NCBI RefSeq assembly: GCF_002926065.1
Contig: NZ_PREZ01000005.1
Coordinates: forward strand, 1-64,000
Origin: Jeotgalibacillus proteolyticus
Lineage (GTDB): Bacteria > Bacillota > Bacilli > Bacillales > Jeotgalibacillaceae
DNA: 64,000 nt
Reading direction: 5' to 3'
Shown here: piece after piece, positions 27,278 through 36,176 of the stretch
Position numbering within the stretch: the stretch's first letter is position 1
Layout of the letters: each line of letters begins with the position of its first letter
The notes under the pieces: model-generated
Told to the model about the DNA's origin: nothing
Seen by the model: only the letters and a program-made list of their open reading frames with translations
Databases searched by the model: none
Program-made: the position numbers and the translations under genes

Positions 27278-29677
27278 TTAAGGCTTAAGTGTCAGTGTAT
27301 CCCCTGTTACCTGCTCCTGATCAATCACTGTTTCATGGTAATTGCCTTTTACCCAGTCATCGATCTGGTCCTGGTACCACGGTGATTTAATATGACCTGC
27401 TTGTCCCGGTCCGACAATATGGTAGGCCTTAGACAGATCGCTTAAATCTGCGACAAAACGCCATGAGCCGCCGTGATCAACAATACCGTCCGGTCCGTAC
27501 GATGCTGCCTGAACGGTGATCTGGCTTCCGCCAACCGGAATTGGGTCCTCTCGGTTAAAGAGCCATTTTAAGACTGGTGATGCACCTGAGAGCGGATGCT
27601 CAAAATATACCTGGTGATAATCTCCCCACTGCCATTTACTTAAGTCATCGCCAAACTCTTTTGTGACCGCCTGCTGAACATTTGAAAAAGAATCGGTCAG
27701 CCATTTCTCCACGCCGCCGTATTCACTCACCCATACGCCTTCATCACCCCCAAAGGCATCACGCATCATTTGATCGGTGACGTGATTTTTCCCTGAAAAC
27801 ATACCCAGGACATCCTTTGGCATTTCTTCGTTAAATAATACAATCGGAAGCTCCTTGATCCATAAATGGAACAGCAACGGTGCAGCTTCTTTTTTATCAT
27901 CCACCCGGTTCCACTCTTCTAAAAGGTCGAGCTCTTCTTTAAACTCCTCACCCTTTTCTCCTCTGCGTACAGTAGCAATCATTGAATCAAGAAACTCTTC
28001 CGCGTACAGATTCTTCTGATCCATCTGAAGCGCCATCATGTCTTCAGCCGTTACGGCATCATTTTCCTCAAGCACTTCAACGATGCGCTTATAGCGGTAG
28101 GGCTGGGCCCAGAAATCTGTAATATGATACGGATAGCTGTCATCTACTACCGCATTATTTGCCGTTGCGATAAAGCCTGAATCCGGATTTACCACAGTCG
28201 GCAGTTCACCATACGGTACATAGCCTGTCCACTCATAGTCGCCTGAATCCCCCGGTACAGGAAGCTGTCCGTCCCCTGTTTTTCTAATTGGAATCCGTCC
28301 ATTTGCTTTATAGGCAATCGTGCCGTCTTTAGCAGCAAAAACAAAGTTTTGTGCAGGCGAGTGAAAGTCCTCGAGCGCCTGTTCAAATTCATCCCAATTT
28401 GATGCTTTATTCATATTCAGTACAGCCTGAAGCTCAAGTGTCGGCTCGAGTGCTGTCCACTGCATGGAAAAAGCAGGTCCTTCTTCCCCATCAGCTGTCG
28501 TTGAAATAATCGGACCATGACGGGTGGTGACGACCTGAAAATCAACCGGGTCCTCCCCCTTGATGCCAATCGGTTCGTCCCTCACTTCAGCATCCACCCA
28601 TTCCCCTTCATATAAAAACTGGTTCGGGTTCTCAGGATTTGGCTGCTCGATATATAAGTCCTGTACATCGGGTCCTACATTTGTCACACCCCAGGCGATT
28701 TCATCGTTATGACCGAGAATGATGCCAGGGATCCCTGCAAAAATGACGCCGCTTACGTTTTGCTCTGGTGACGTTAAGTGCATCTGATACCAAATGGATG
28801 GTGTGCCAAGGCCGAGATGCGGGTCATCTGCAAGCAATGGCATGCCGCTTTCTGTGCGGTCGCCTGATACAACCCAGTTGTTGCTGCCGTTAAACGGATG
28901 CGGAATCGGTGCATCTATGAATTCCCCGGCAACCTGTACTTTTTGTTCTTTATTTGCTTCTATAATCGCTGGTGCATTTTCAGGATACGTAATAAAAAGT
29001 TCTCTAGCTTTGTCTTCGGGGAACTCACCTGTCGCCCAGTGTCTGAACGCAAGCGTTGACCAGTTCCCGCCAAGGTCATACGCCATGTATTTGCCGATCG
29101 TCAGCGAATCGATTTCTGTCCATTCTTCCGGCTTGTAGCCTAAAATGCGAAATTCAAACGGCAGCGTGCCATTTTCTTCAGCTGCTTCCATATACGCATT
29201 AACGCCTTCTGCATACCAGGCGAGCACGTCTTTTGCTTCATCCCCGTAGCCGTCATAGGAAAGCTCTGCTGCATGACGCAAACTGAAGCTTCTGAAAAAC
29301 TGATCGGTTGATAACGCGGCATCTCCAACTACCTCTGAGAGCCTACCGCTTGCCTGCCGCCTGGCTAAATCCATTTGAAACAGCCTGTCCTGTGCCTGAA
29401 CGAACCCTTGAGCGCGGTAAAGATCCGCTTCACTGCGGGCTTCGATATGAGGCACACCATCAGCATCCCTTGTCACAGTTACCGTTTCTGACAGCACCGG
29501 GACCTCAAGCTCGCCTTCAATAACGGCAAGTGATCTTCCGACATACCAGTTAATAAATAAAAAGCCCCCAATAAGCAGTACTGCGACAATAACCCCAAAC
29601 CACAGGAGTGACTTTTTTACGAGCCCACGCTTCCCCTTTCGCGAAGGCTCGGCTTGATTCTCTTTGATCTTTCTCAT
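27278..29677 (-). CDS. Penicillin acylase-family Ntn hydrolase
   Basis: 799 aa, the usual size of the precursor. An N-terminal membrane anchor or uncleaved signal (about residues 23-46) leads to the alpha chain with RDADGVPHIEARSEADLYRAQGF-type sequence. The autocatalytic cleavage/nucleophile Ser is at about residue 265 in FNGSNNWVVSG, and the beta chain contains GIIFAGIPGIILGHNDEIAWG-like sequence. It would hydrolyse an amide side chain (penicillins, acyl-homoserine lactones or another acyl amide) on the cell surface. Substrate not predictable. Start ATG 29677 with GGGGG upstream. Confidence 0.93.
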   Translation of the reverse strand: MRKIKENQAEPSRKGKRGLVKKSLLWFGVIVAVLLIGGFLFINWYVGRSLAVIEGELEVPVLSETVTVTRDADGVPHIEARSEADLYRAQGFVQAQDRLFQMDLARRQASGRLSEVVGDAALSTDQFFRSFSLRHAAELSYDGYGDEAKDVLAWYAEGVNAYMEAAEENGTLPFEFRILGYKPEEWTEIDSLTIGKYMAYDLGGNWSTLAFRHWATGEFPEDKARELFITYPENAPAIIEANKEQKVQVAGEFIDAPIPHPFNGSNNWVVSGDRTESGMPLLADDPHLGLGTPSIWYQMHLTSPEQNVSGVIFAGIPGIILGHNDEIAWGVTNVGPDVQDLYIEQPNPENPNQFLYEGEWVDAEVRDEPIGIKGEDPVDFQVVTTRHGPIISTTADGEEGPAFSMQWTALEPTLELQAVLNMNKASNWDEFEQALEDFHSPAQNFVFAAKDGTIAYKANGRIPIRKTGDGQLPVPGDSGDYEWTGYVPYGELPTVVNPDSGFIATANNAVVDDSYPYHITDFWAQPYRYKRIVEVLEENDAVTAEDMMALQMDQKNLYAEEFLDSMIATVRRGEKGEEFKEELDLLEEWNRVDDKKEAAPLLFHLWIKELPIVLFNEEMPKDVLGMFSGKNHVTDQMMRDAFGGDEGVWVSEYGGVEKWLTDSFSNVQQAVTKEFGDDLSKWQWGDYHQVYFEHPLSGASPVLKWLFNREDPIPVGGSQITVQAASYGPDGIVDHGGSWRFVADLSDLSKAYHIVGPGQAGHIKSPWYQDQIDDWVKGNYHETVIDQEQVTGDTLTLKP

Positions 29678-29763
29678 CCCCCATTCCCCCTTATGTATTT
29701 GTATTCTACTTTTTGAGAGGGAATTCCTTTTATGTAAACAACCTTGTTTAAGAAACCTTCATA

Positions 29764-29793
29764 TAAAAAAACCTGCAGCCTATATGTGCAGGT
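29764..29793 (-). terminator. Terminator after the small ORF at 29802
   Basis: ACCTGCA/TGCAGGT stem with a 9-nt loop, followed on the minus strand by seven T. Confidence 0.85.
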
Positions 29794-29801
29794 CCATCCA
29801 T

Positions 29802-29936
29802 TTATTTTTTTAGTTCGCCTGCCAGCCAGTCAATCATTTGGGCTGTCGTGAGCTCTTCTTCGGTGCCTTTTTTATGAGCCTGTTCCAACAGCACGGCAAG
29901 CTTATCGCCTTGTACAGAAGGCTGCTGTGTATCCAT
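29802..29936 (-). CDS. Hypothetical 44-aa acidic protein
   Basis: MDTQQPSVQGDKLAVLLEQ... ending WLAGELKK. GGAG lies 8 nt before the ATG at 29936 (an ATG two codons earlier is too close to it). A predicted helical, soluble micro-protein ending right at a strong terminator. No family recognised. Confidence 0.6.
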   Translation of the reverse strand: MDTQQPSVQGDKLAVLLEQAHKKGTEEELTTAQMIDWLAGELKK

Positions 29937-30118
29937 TTCCATCGCTCCGCTTCGTTTTAATCGATTACAGGGATACTAATACCCTACCAGTCTATCGACA
30001 AAACGAGTCAAAAGCACTGTTTTTTCTATTTTATTCTCATTTTCTGGAATGATCTTTATTCGGAGTCCTTGGAGGTAATTGAAAATAATGGTTTAGGGGC
30101 TGACTGACTGTTGAAGTG

Positions 30119-30182
30119 GCTGAAGCAGTTTTTTACTATTTATGGCTTTGAAAGCCTGGCAATAACCTGCCCCTGCTTCAGC
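30119..30182. repeat. 10-bp inverted repeat in a gene-poor gap
   Basis: GCTGAAGCAG (30119-30128) and CTGCTTCAGC (30173-30182) are perfect complements with a 44-nt loop. They lie in the 390-base gap 29937-30327, which otherwise holds no gene that I can support. Possibly a remnant of a palindromic repeat. Confidence 0.5.
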
Positions 30183-30327
30183 TAAAACGAAATTCACCCT
30201 GATCTAAGCGCCTAGGAAGCCTTATTTTTAGCAGGGTTGTATTAAAAAAGGCATAGACCTTCCATAAGTAAAAGATCATTTTGCACGCCTTTCCTTCTTC
30301 CATTTTTCATTATGTAGGCTTGAGAGG

Positions 30328-30513
30328 CTATGCCTGAGGAGTACAGGGGACAATTCCCTTGTAAAGGTACATGGTGAAAGCGGAAAATTCTTCAACGGGC
30401 GTTTTGTCTGCTAACCAGTGTAAAAAATCGAGTTCTTTTTTTTCGAGATCTCGATCTAAGTTTTGTTCAAAATCCTTTTGGAGCTGTTCGAACGTTACAT
30501 TGGATGCACTCAT
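30328..30513 (-). CDS. Hypothetical 61-aa protein
   Basis: AAGGGGGAAATGA precedes the ATG at 30513. Charged amphipathic helices (FEQLQKDFEQNLDRDLEKKELDFLHWLADK) suggest a small soluble helical protein. No family recognised. The following gap, 30514-30780, is A+T rich and holds no gene. Confidence 0.65.
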   Translation of the reverse strand: MSASNVTFEQLQKDFEQNLDRDLEKKELDFLHWLADKTPVEEFSAFTMYLYKGIVPCTPQA

Positions 30514-30793
30514 TTCATTTCCCCCTTAGATGTTAGAATATTTAAAATTGTTTTTCCGGTATGTTCATTTTAATGGATAACATTCACCTTGTCATACTTT
30601 TTTAATGGTTTGTCACTGAAATATCATTATTTAGTTCAAATTTATCAGGTTTCTTTTATAAAAGTTCACCCTTTATAAGTAATATGATCCTACCTATTTA
30701 CTATTTTTTCCTCTAACTGAGATATCTTTTTTTCCCTCCTTTTTTGTGCGCTTTTTAATAACTATGTTTTTCACCTTCCTTTATGACAATTTT

Positions 30794-30842
30794 CTAGAAA
30801 ATGTTTCTAGCAGTGACAACTTTCTCATTTTTAGTTTACAAT
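30794..30842 (+). promoter_or_regulatory. Promoter with upstream palindrome for the gene at 30875
   Basis: GTGACA (30813-30818), 18 bp, TACAAT (30837-30842). Immediately upstream, CTAGAAA-ATG-TTTCTAG (30794-30810) is an inverted repeat that could be an operator. Confidence 0.5.
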
Positions 30843-30874
30843 AAAAGGAGCATGACAGTTTGGGAGGTTCCTTT

Positions 30875-31543
30875 ATGAAGTTTAGCCTTATAAGAGGGTT
30901 AAAAGCGCCCTTGGTTTTCCTTGAGAATTGGAAGATGAGTGATTCTTTTTTACATATAAAACGGAATGTTGTCGCTCTTTTTATTATTAGCATCCTTATT
31001 TTTGGTGCTGCCGGGTGGATTGGCATGGGAACTGAGCGATGGTCCGGTCAGTTTATCACCTTTTATGGCCTGACTCATGACCTCCAGCGTTTTTATTTCT
31101 TTCTAGGAAGAGTCCTTCTTGGGATCGGATATCCAGCAATCCTGCTTCTTATGCCAACGCTTCTTTTCTGGCTGCTTGCAAGAAGGGGGTATTCGTTTCG
31201 CGAGGTATTTGTTCTTCAGCTTTTCCCGCTCTCAATCCTACTCTTAGAGCAGCTAAGCTATGTGGCACTTATGGTATGGCAGGGAATTAACTGGTATTCC
31301 TCTCCTTTTTCGTGGGGGGTGATTGGGCAATTATTCACTACCCACCACTGGACAATTTATTTTCTTGGCTGCATCTCCCTTTTTAAGCTGTGGGTGATGT
31401 ATTGGCAGTTTTTATCACTTCGCTCGATTACCACGTTAAAATGGTGGGCTGTGATTATGATCGTACTTCTGCTTAATCTTCTATTCTGGGCCATTACTGC
31501 GACATTTTCGCTCATTAATTTTCATCATCTGCTGTTTAGCTAA
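30875..31543 (+). CDS. Yip1-like polytopic membrane protein
   Basis: 222 aa from the ATG at 30875 with TTGGGAGG upstream. Five hydrophobic segments (about 30-50, 85-110, 120-145, 158-178, 190-215) follow a short cytosolic N-terminus. The pattern resembles Yip1-family proteins such as YknW of Bacillus. The stop is 14 bases before a membrane-fusion-type protein, which mirrors the YknW-YknX pairing, but no ABC genes follow. Assignment to Yip1 is by topology and context. Confidence 0.6.
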   Translation: MKFSLIRGLKAPLVFLENWKMSDSFLHIKRNVVALFIISILIFGAAGWIGMGTERWSGQFITFYGLTHDLQRFYFFLGRVLLGIGYPAILLLMPTLLFWLLARRGYSFREVFVLQLFPLSILLLEQLSYVALMVWQGINWYSSPFSWGVIGQLFTTHHWTIYFLGCISLFKLWVMYWQFLSLRSITTLKWWAVIMIVLLLNLLFWAITATFSLINFHHLLFS

Positions 31544-31557
31544 AGGAGGCAAACAAT

Positions 31558-32847
31558 GTGGACCGTCAACTAAAATGGATTCTTGCTGGCATACTTGGTT
31601 TCCTGTTTGTCAGCGTGAACCTTTACCTGATTAAAAATGATTTTGACATGATCGACCGAACTTCGATTGTTTATGACCAGACCACTTCAAAAGAAGAGGA
31701 TCTGCGGGAGGTTCTTGTAAAAGACGGCGTCATTCATACAGCGAATGAGCAGCATATTTACTTTTCTGAGCAGCTTGGCATGTTCACCCGCTTTTTAGTA
31801 GAGGAAGGCGATATCGTAACAGCCGGCACTCCTTTATATGAATACGATGTGCTTGATTTGGAGGAGCAGCGTTTGTTGTTTGAATCTGAGGCAGAGCAGA
31901 TCCGCCGTGAGATTACAACGGTTCAAAGCTATATCACAGAATTAAACGGGCTTGAACGGGAGCTGACGACTGTAACGACGACTCAGCCTACTACTTCTGC
32001 AACTTCACCGCAGAGTGTAATCGACAATCTGCAGGATATTTTGAATATCGAGCTTGAAGTTGGCGTTAATATTTCTGATGCGACGGTTGATCAGACGCGA
32101 TCCTTGTTAAATCAGAAAATCGGTGAGCAGGAGGCTGCGGTTGGCAGACTTCAGGCACAGGAGGATAAGTATGAAGCGTTAATTGACGGGCTTGAGGAAA
32201 GTCCGACAGTTCAGGTGGAAAGTGAGTTTAACGGAAAAATAGCTCATTTGTCTGAAGGAGTAGACAATCCGCTGATAACGATTTATTCTGACAGCCTTGC
32301 CTCCCGCTCAAAACTGACTGACGAGGAAGCACTTTATATCATCGGCGGCCTGAACGCTCGCGTCACCTCCCCTGTTGCAGGAAGCACCATCTCAGGAAGC
32401 GTAGACAGCAATCCAAAGCTTCCGGACAAAGAGCCTGAGCTTGGCGAAAAAAGTCTTTATTCGATCGATATCAACCTGCTTGACCCGAGCCAGGATTGGT
32501 TTGTTGGCCAGCAGGTCGTAAATGAAATCATTACGGATGAATCGATTGGAGCGACGACTGTTCCGATTACAAGTACAAATAGTAACATCATCTCTACACT
32601 TTCTCCTCAAGGCTTTATTCAGCCTCGGATTGTTGATCTTGGACTACGTGTCGAGGATCGGCAGGAGGTTTATACGAATCTTGAACCAGGGGAATGGATT
32701 GTGACAGACCCTTTTCAGGTAGAGCGAAATTATTCTGCTTATATTACCCCAATGACGATCAACCGCCTGACGACTGATAATTTAGGCGGACTCGGCCAGC
32801 GTACAGGCTGGAAATATGTCCTGCTTGGCGTCTTGCCTCATCAATAA
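31558..32847 (+). CDS. Secretion/efflux adaptor (HlyD/MFP-like) protein
   Basis: 429 aa from the GTG at 31558 with AAAGGAGG upstream. One N-terminal membrane anchor (about residues 7-24) is followed by a lipoyl-like half (FLVEEGDIVTAGTPLYEYD), a long helical hairpin (about 105-220) and a C-terminal beta domain. This is the plan of membrane-fusion proteins. The hairpin contains an unusual low-complexity TTVTTTQPTTSATS stretch. It probably works with the preceding membrane protein, and a transporter partner is not in the window. Confidence 0.78.
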   Translation: MDRQLKWILAGILGFLFVSVNLYLIKNDFDMIDRTSIVYDQTTSKEEDLREVLVKDGVIHTANEQHIYFSEQLGMFTRFLVEEGDIVTAGTPLYEYDVLDLEEQRLLFESEAEQIRREITTVQSYITELNGLERELTTVTTTQPTTSATSPQSVIDNLQDILNIELEVGVNISDATVDQTRSLLNQKIGEQEAAVGRLQAQEDKYEALIDGLEESPTVQVESEFNGKIAHLSEGVDNPLITIYSDSLASRSKLTDEEALYIIGGLNARVTSPVAGSTISGSVDSNPKLPDKEPELGEKSLYSIDINLLDPSQDWFVGQQVVNEIITDESIGATTVPITSTNSNIISTLSPQGFIQPRIVDLGLRVEDRQEVYTNLEPGEWIVTDPFQVERNYSAYITPMTINRLTTDNLGGLGQRTGWKYVLLGVLPHQ

Positions 32848-32851
32848 GTTG

Positions 32852-32881
32852 AACCCCTCTGCTGGTGCGGAGGGGTTTTTG
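32852..32881 (+). terminator. Terminator after the adaptor gene
   Basis: AACCCCTC/GAGGGGTT stem with a 10-nt loop followed by TTTTTG. Confidence 0.88.
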
Positions 32882-32949
32882 TAATGGCAGGAGAAGGAAT
32901 ATGGTAAAAAGTGGCGAATGGTTTGTAGAGTTACTTAGGAGGTGAAGAG

Positions 32950-33189
32950 ATGGAGAAGTCCGTTACGTTTTCATTTAACAGTGAACGGTTTGTAGGGACA
33001 GAAGCAAGTGAAAGCTTTACGTTTAAAGAGCTTGGGATAGACGAGAATTTGGAGGGTGAAGCGCTGAAAAGAGAGACCAGCTTACTCTTTCTTTTAGTAT
33101 GGTTGTTGAAGGGAAAAACTGTTTTTGAAATCAGATCTTTTCTATTGAGAAGTAGTGCTAGAATGAGAGTAGATTCATCCATTACATAG
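32950..33189 (+). CDS. Hypothetical 79-aa protein
   Basis: GGAGGTG lies just before the ATG at 32950. The first 45 residues look like an ordinary soluble domain (SVTFSFNSERFVGTEASESFTF). The remainder is hydrophobic and basic (LLFLLVWLLKGKT...) and could be a shifted frame. Family unknown. It may be a short intact gene or a frameshifted remnant. Confidence 0.5.
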   Translation: MEKSVTFSFNSERFVGTEASESFTFKELGIDENLEGEALKRETSLLFLLVWLLKGKTVFEIRSFLLRSSARMRVDSSIT

Positions 33190-33206
33190 GATTAGGGGAT
33201 GGTTTA

Positions 33207-33584
33207 ATGAGTACATCTATAAGCATGAAAAGACCGATACCTGTATTGCGTATTTTTGATGAGGAGAAGGCTAGAGAGTTTTATATCGATTTTTTAGAGT
33301 TTAAGGTGGATTGGGAGCACCGGTTTGAGGAGGATCTTCCGCTTTATATACAGATTTCTTCGAGTGATTGTATTCTTCATCTTTCGGAGAATTATGGAGA
33401 TGCGATACCTGGGACTTCTCTTAGGATAGAAGTGGGGAATGTGGAGCTGCTTCACGAGAAGCTTCTCGGGAAGAAGTATAAGTTTGCTCGTCCGGGGCTT
33501 GAGACGACGGAATGGAATACGCGGGAGGTCCGGATTGGGGATCCATTTGGGAATCGGATTGTTTTTTATGAGGGTGTTCGTTAA
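33207..33584 (+). CDS. Glyoxalase/bleomycin-resistance superfamily protein
   Basis: 125 aa single VOC unit pair. PIPVLRIFDEEKAREFYIDFLEFKVDWEH forms the first beta-alpha module, LHLSENYGDAIPGTSLRIEV the middle, and RIGDPFGNRIVFYE the last strand with the conserved Glu. It matches the bleomycin-resistance-like branch. Binding target unknown. AGGGGAT precedes the ATG. Confidence 0.85.
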   Translation: MSTSISMKRPIPVLRIFDEEKAREFYIDFLEFKVDWEHRFEEDLPLYIQISSSDCILHLSENYGDAIPGTSLRIEVGNVELLHEKLLGKKYKFARPGLETTEWNTREVRIGDPFGNRIVFYEGVR

Positions 33585-33619
33585 AGTGCTAGGGGTAAAT
33601 ACTTGTTGATGGAGGCGTG

Positions 33620-33739
33620 TTGATTTCCATTGCAGGGGCAGGCTTTCCGCGGGGCGGGAGCTGAGCTAACTTGCTTCGCAAATGGATCTCAGCCTTCCCG
33701 CTTTATCCCGCTGGAGTCTTCCCCTTCCACTGCAATCAA
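33620..33739 (-). repeat. ~120-bp palindromic repeat, copy D (inverted)
   Basis: Outer ends TTGATT/AATCAA. The central stem is GCTGAG/CTCAGC instead of GCTTGAG/CTCAAGC, a compensated change. It lies in the 33585-34017 gap, where nothing else is recognised. Confidence 0.88.
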
Positions 33740-34017
33740 ATTGTTCGTATCTTGTTTAGTTCTTTCGAAAATAATGCGGCGATATTCTTCTTCCACAATT
33801 CTCTTGGTTTTCACAACGCCTAGAAATAAAGCTGTTATGATCAAGGCAAAGTGGTAGGAAGTGTTCTAAAAAAATTGAGTTAATTTTATCCTTCTTGAAG
33901 TTATATTCCAAATTTTTTCTTGAAGCTTTGGTTGAGGGGGCTGAGGGTTGAAAAGCAGTGAAGATCGTTCTGTGAAGGTGAAATTGCTTATCTGTATTCT
34001 TCAAGAAAAACTTAGAA

Positions 34018-34218
34018 CTATAGTTGAGGCCTTATATGAAGCATGTAAATTTCCAGTAGATCTATATTCGATAAACCTCGTTCTGCTGCAACTTTTTTTA
34101 TTAATTCTAGTTCCTGATACATGGCAGAAGAAAGAATCCCTTTGTTAATATTTTTGTTTATTTCTACATAAAAACCCGCTAACAAATCATTGGATAGTTG
34201 ATCATAAATTTTCTTCAC
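34018..34218 (-). CDS. Hypothetical 66-aa helical protein
   Basis: GTG start at 34218 with GGGGAGG closely upstream. It is all-helical and charged: MKKIYDQLSNDLLAGFY, then SSAMYQELELIKKVAAERG. Composition and helix periodicity look real, but no family is recognised. The 364 bases upstream (34219-34582) hold no gene. Confidence 0.55.
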   Translation of the reverse strand: MKKIYDQLSNDLLAGFYVEINKNINKGILSSAMYQELELIKKVAAERGLSNIDLLEIYMLHIRPQL

Positions 34219-34582
34219 GCCCTCCCCAAAATCAACCCATACCTTTACCTGCCAGTATAATCCATCAAATTATGCTATCATATACCATTTTAAGTATATC
34301 ATACGTTTCTGATGCAGCAGTTACTACATCAAGACAAAAGATATAGGAGCAGCTAATCAAACGAGTCTTTTAACTTATTAATGCTATCCAAGCGGTCGTA
34401 AACGTAAAAAATAAAATAAATTTTTAAGATGAAAAATATTTACAATATAGATTTAGAGGCTGCAACATACTTATTTTAGTCTGTTTCTCAATAAGTATTA
34501 TTTCCGGATTATTTTTCCTTAATTTGGTTTAAAATATTATATAAAGGGAATATTACTATAATTCAAAGATGAGGAGGCTGAA

Positions 34583-34732
34583 ATGTTAAGTATTTCAGAA
34601 AAATTTTTACTTCAGAGAGATCTCGACAGGCTTAAGCAGTTGAAATCAGAACTTCCCTTAGAAGAACGTTATTATAGTGACATGATTATACAGCAAATTT
34701 GCTTACTGTCTGGGATTCTTAAGCTGGATTAA
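34583..34732 (+). CDS. Hypothetical 49-aa helical micro-protein
   Basis: GAGGAGG lies seven bases before the ATG at 34583. The sequence EKFLLQRDLDRLKQLKSELP...YYSDMIIQQICLLSGIL forms two helices. The pattern of a first helix xxLxxR(D/E)LxRL and a second ending in LLS resembles the micro-protein at 42575. There is weak likeness to Spo0E-type short phosphatases, but the SQELD signature is absent. Confidence 0.55.
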   Translation: MLSISEKFLLQRDLDRLKQLKSELPLEERYYSDMIIQQICLLSGILKLD

Positions 34733-34900
34733 TGGGATTGATGAAATAAGAATCTGTTTATCTCTTTACAATTACCAGAATATACCGTACAATTGGTTTA
34801 ATTGAAAAACAATAGAGTTTTCAATCTTGTAATAGTAAAGTTAACAGTTAACTATAAATGATAAAGTTTGGTTCTATGTTGCGGACAATTGAGTCGTAAT

Positions 34901-34948
34901 AAAGCCGAAAAAGATTCACGCAACTTGTGATCTTTTTCGGCTTTTTTT
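34901..34948 (+). terminator. Strong terminator
   Basis: 14-bp perfect stem AAAGCCGAAAAAGA/TCTTTTTCGGCTTT followed by a run of T. It lies about 170 bases after the 49-aa ORF and just before the next small gene. Confidence 0.9.
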
Positions 34949-34970
34949 TGTTGAAAGGGCGTGGAAATGG

Positions 34971-35165
34971 ATGAAATACTTTATAGATCATAAAAAGAAA
35001 AGAATCCACCACAGCCAGCATGCGGGAGATAAGTGTGAGTTTGTGACAACTCCAATCGAGAAGAGGGAGTTTACTACTGATCTTTCTTATGTTGAAAAAC
35101 TGGTGCATAAAAGCAATTATTCCAAGTGTCCTCATTGTAGGGAAGTATTAAGAGCGATTAAATGA
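34971..35165 (+). CDS. Small Cys/His-containing protein
   Basis: 64 aa, GAAAGGG upstream of the ATG at 34971. The N-terminus MKYFIDHKKKRIHH resembles small Bacillus proteins that start MKYYVNH and carry spaced His/Cys. One Cys near residue 22 and a CPHC knuckle near residues 53-56 could bind zinc. Function unknown. Confidence 0.65.
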   Translation: MKYFIDHKKKRIHHSQHAGDKCEFVTTPIEKREFTTDLSYVEKLVHKSNYSKCPHCREVLRAIK

Positions 35166-35198
35166 TTTAATATGTACGATGATTACTAATGGATACTC

Positions 35199-35292
35199 TC
35201 CGGGGGCGGTGGCCTGAGCAAGCTTGCTAACGCAAGTGGATCTCAGGCCCTGTTTTATTTCCAGGAGTCTCAGGCTTCCACTGCGATCAGCC
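35199..35292 (-). repeat. Degenerate palindromic repeat, copy E
   Basis: Keeps the core CCTGAG...CTTGCTAACGCAAGTGGATCTCAGG and the right arm CCAGGAGTCTCAGGCTTCCACTGC, but the other arm is largely lost. Note the compensated CCTGAG/CTCAGG stem. Confidence 0.75.
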
Positions 35293-35473
35293 CGTTGTGT
35301 AGTTGAATTACAATAGCAGGAAATTCAACAGCTGATGCAAAAGCAAGATAAGGATAATGCTCATTCAGCAATAGATAGAAACGATTATCTGCCATCTCAA
35401 CTTCAGCTTTATAAAAATTGGTTGAGGCGTTGGGGAGATTATATCTATAACTTTCAATAGTTACGAGAAACAA
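35270..35473 (-). pseudogene. Possible gene fragment ending in repeat copy E
   Basis: 67-codon frame with natural-looking composition (YNLPNASTNFYKAEVEMADNRFYLLLNEHYPYLAFASA), no ribosome site, and a C-terminus (LIAVEA) that lies within the repeat arm. Probably a fragment whose end was replaced by the repeat. The region 35474-35734 holds nothing that I can support. Confidence 0.3.
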
Positions 35474-35734
35474 TGGAAAAGCATATTTGCTTGAATTGTT
35501 TCACCGCTATTTTTGGCGGTTTAATGACTTCTGAATGATAAAAACCAGTTACTCCGCTAGGAAGTTAATTGTTTGTTTTTTTTTCACTTGAAAAGCTTCG
35601 TAAAAAGCTCCAGCAGCAACGGAAAATACGAATCACTCGCATAACCAAACCATGTAGATATCTCCTACTGAACTTCGTTATCCAATCGATGAATAGAATC
35701 CTAAATGTAAAAGACCCAAATAAGGGTTCCGTAT

Positions 35735-36066
35735 TTATATCATACTTTTTCTTATTTTTTCAGGTATCATAACCACTTCTGTTTTTAAGTCAACAGGTCT
35801 AAATGTTTCATCTATGCATTCTTCCCAATACTCTAAATGCTTTTTATCTATCCAGTGACTGGATTTCTGTACTTCTATACCACCTGTACCTTGAACCGAA
35901 TGCCAATATAAGTACTCATCGCCATTCAATTGCTCTCTCAATATGGTTTCAACATACATTTTTTCACAAGTACATCTTTTATATTGTCGTTTAGAAATCT
36001 CAACCATTCATCTACACGTTCTGATTTCCCTTTTTTCACTCTAAATCTTGTTAATTCTACGTTCAT
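35735..36066 (-). pseudogene. DUF6176-family protein, frameshifted
   Basis: Two abutting frames form one protein. MNVELTRFRVKKGKSERVDEW...NDNIKDVL is in one frame (from 36066), and EKMYVETILREQLNGDEYLYWHS...WIDKKHLEYWEECID...VVMIPEKIRK is in another (to 35735). The join falls near the A6 tract at about 35958-35963. A few codons that the family normally has between DVL and EKMYVET seem to be lost. Family by memory of the DUF6176 pattern. Confidence 0.75.
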
Positions 36067-36176
36067 ATTTATCCCACATTTTGGTATCTTGTTTATTTCA
36101 CATATCGTCACAGATATTATTATTTGCATCAAAATATCCTACAAATTTAAATAAACTAAAAAGCGGGTGAGGTCAA

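Noticed and set aside
33630-33857. 75-aa plus ORF over repeat D
   Set aside because: Repeat-derived frame with no ribosome site.
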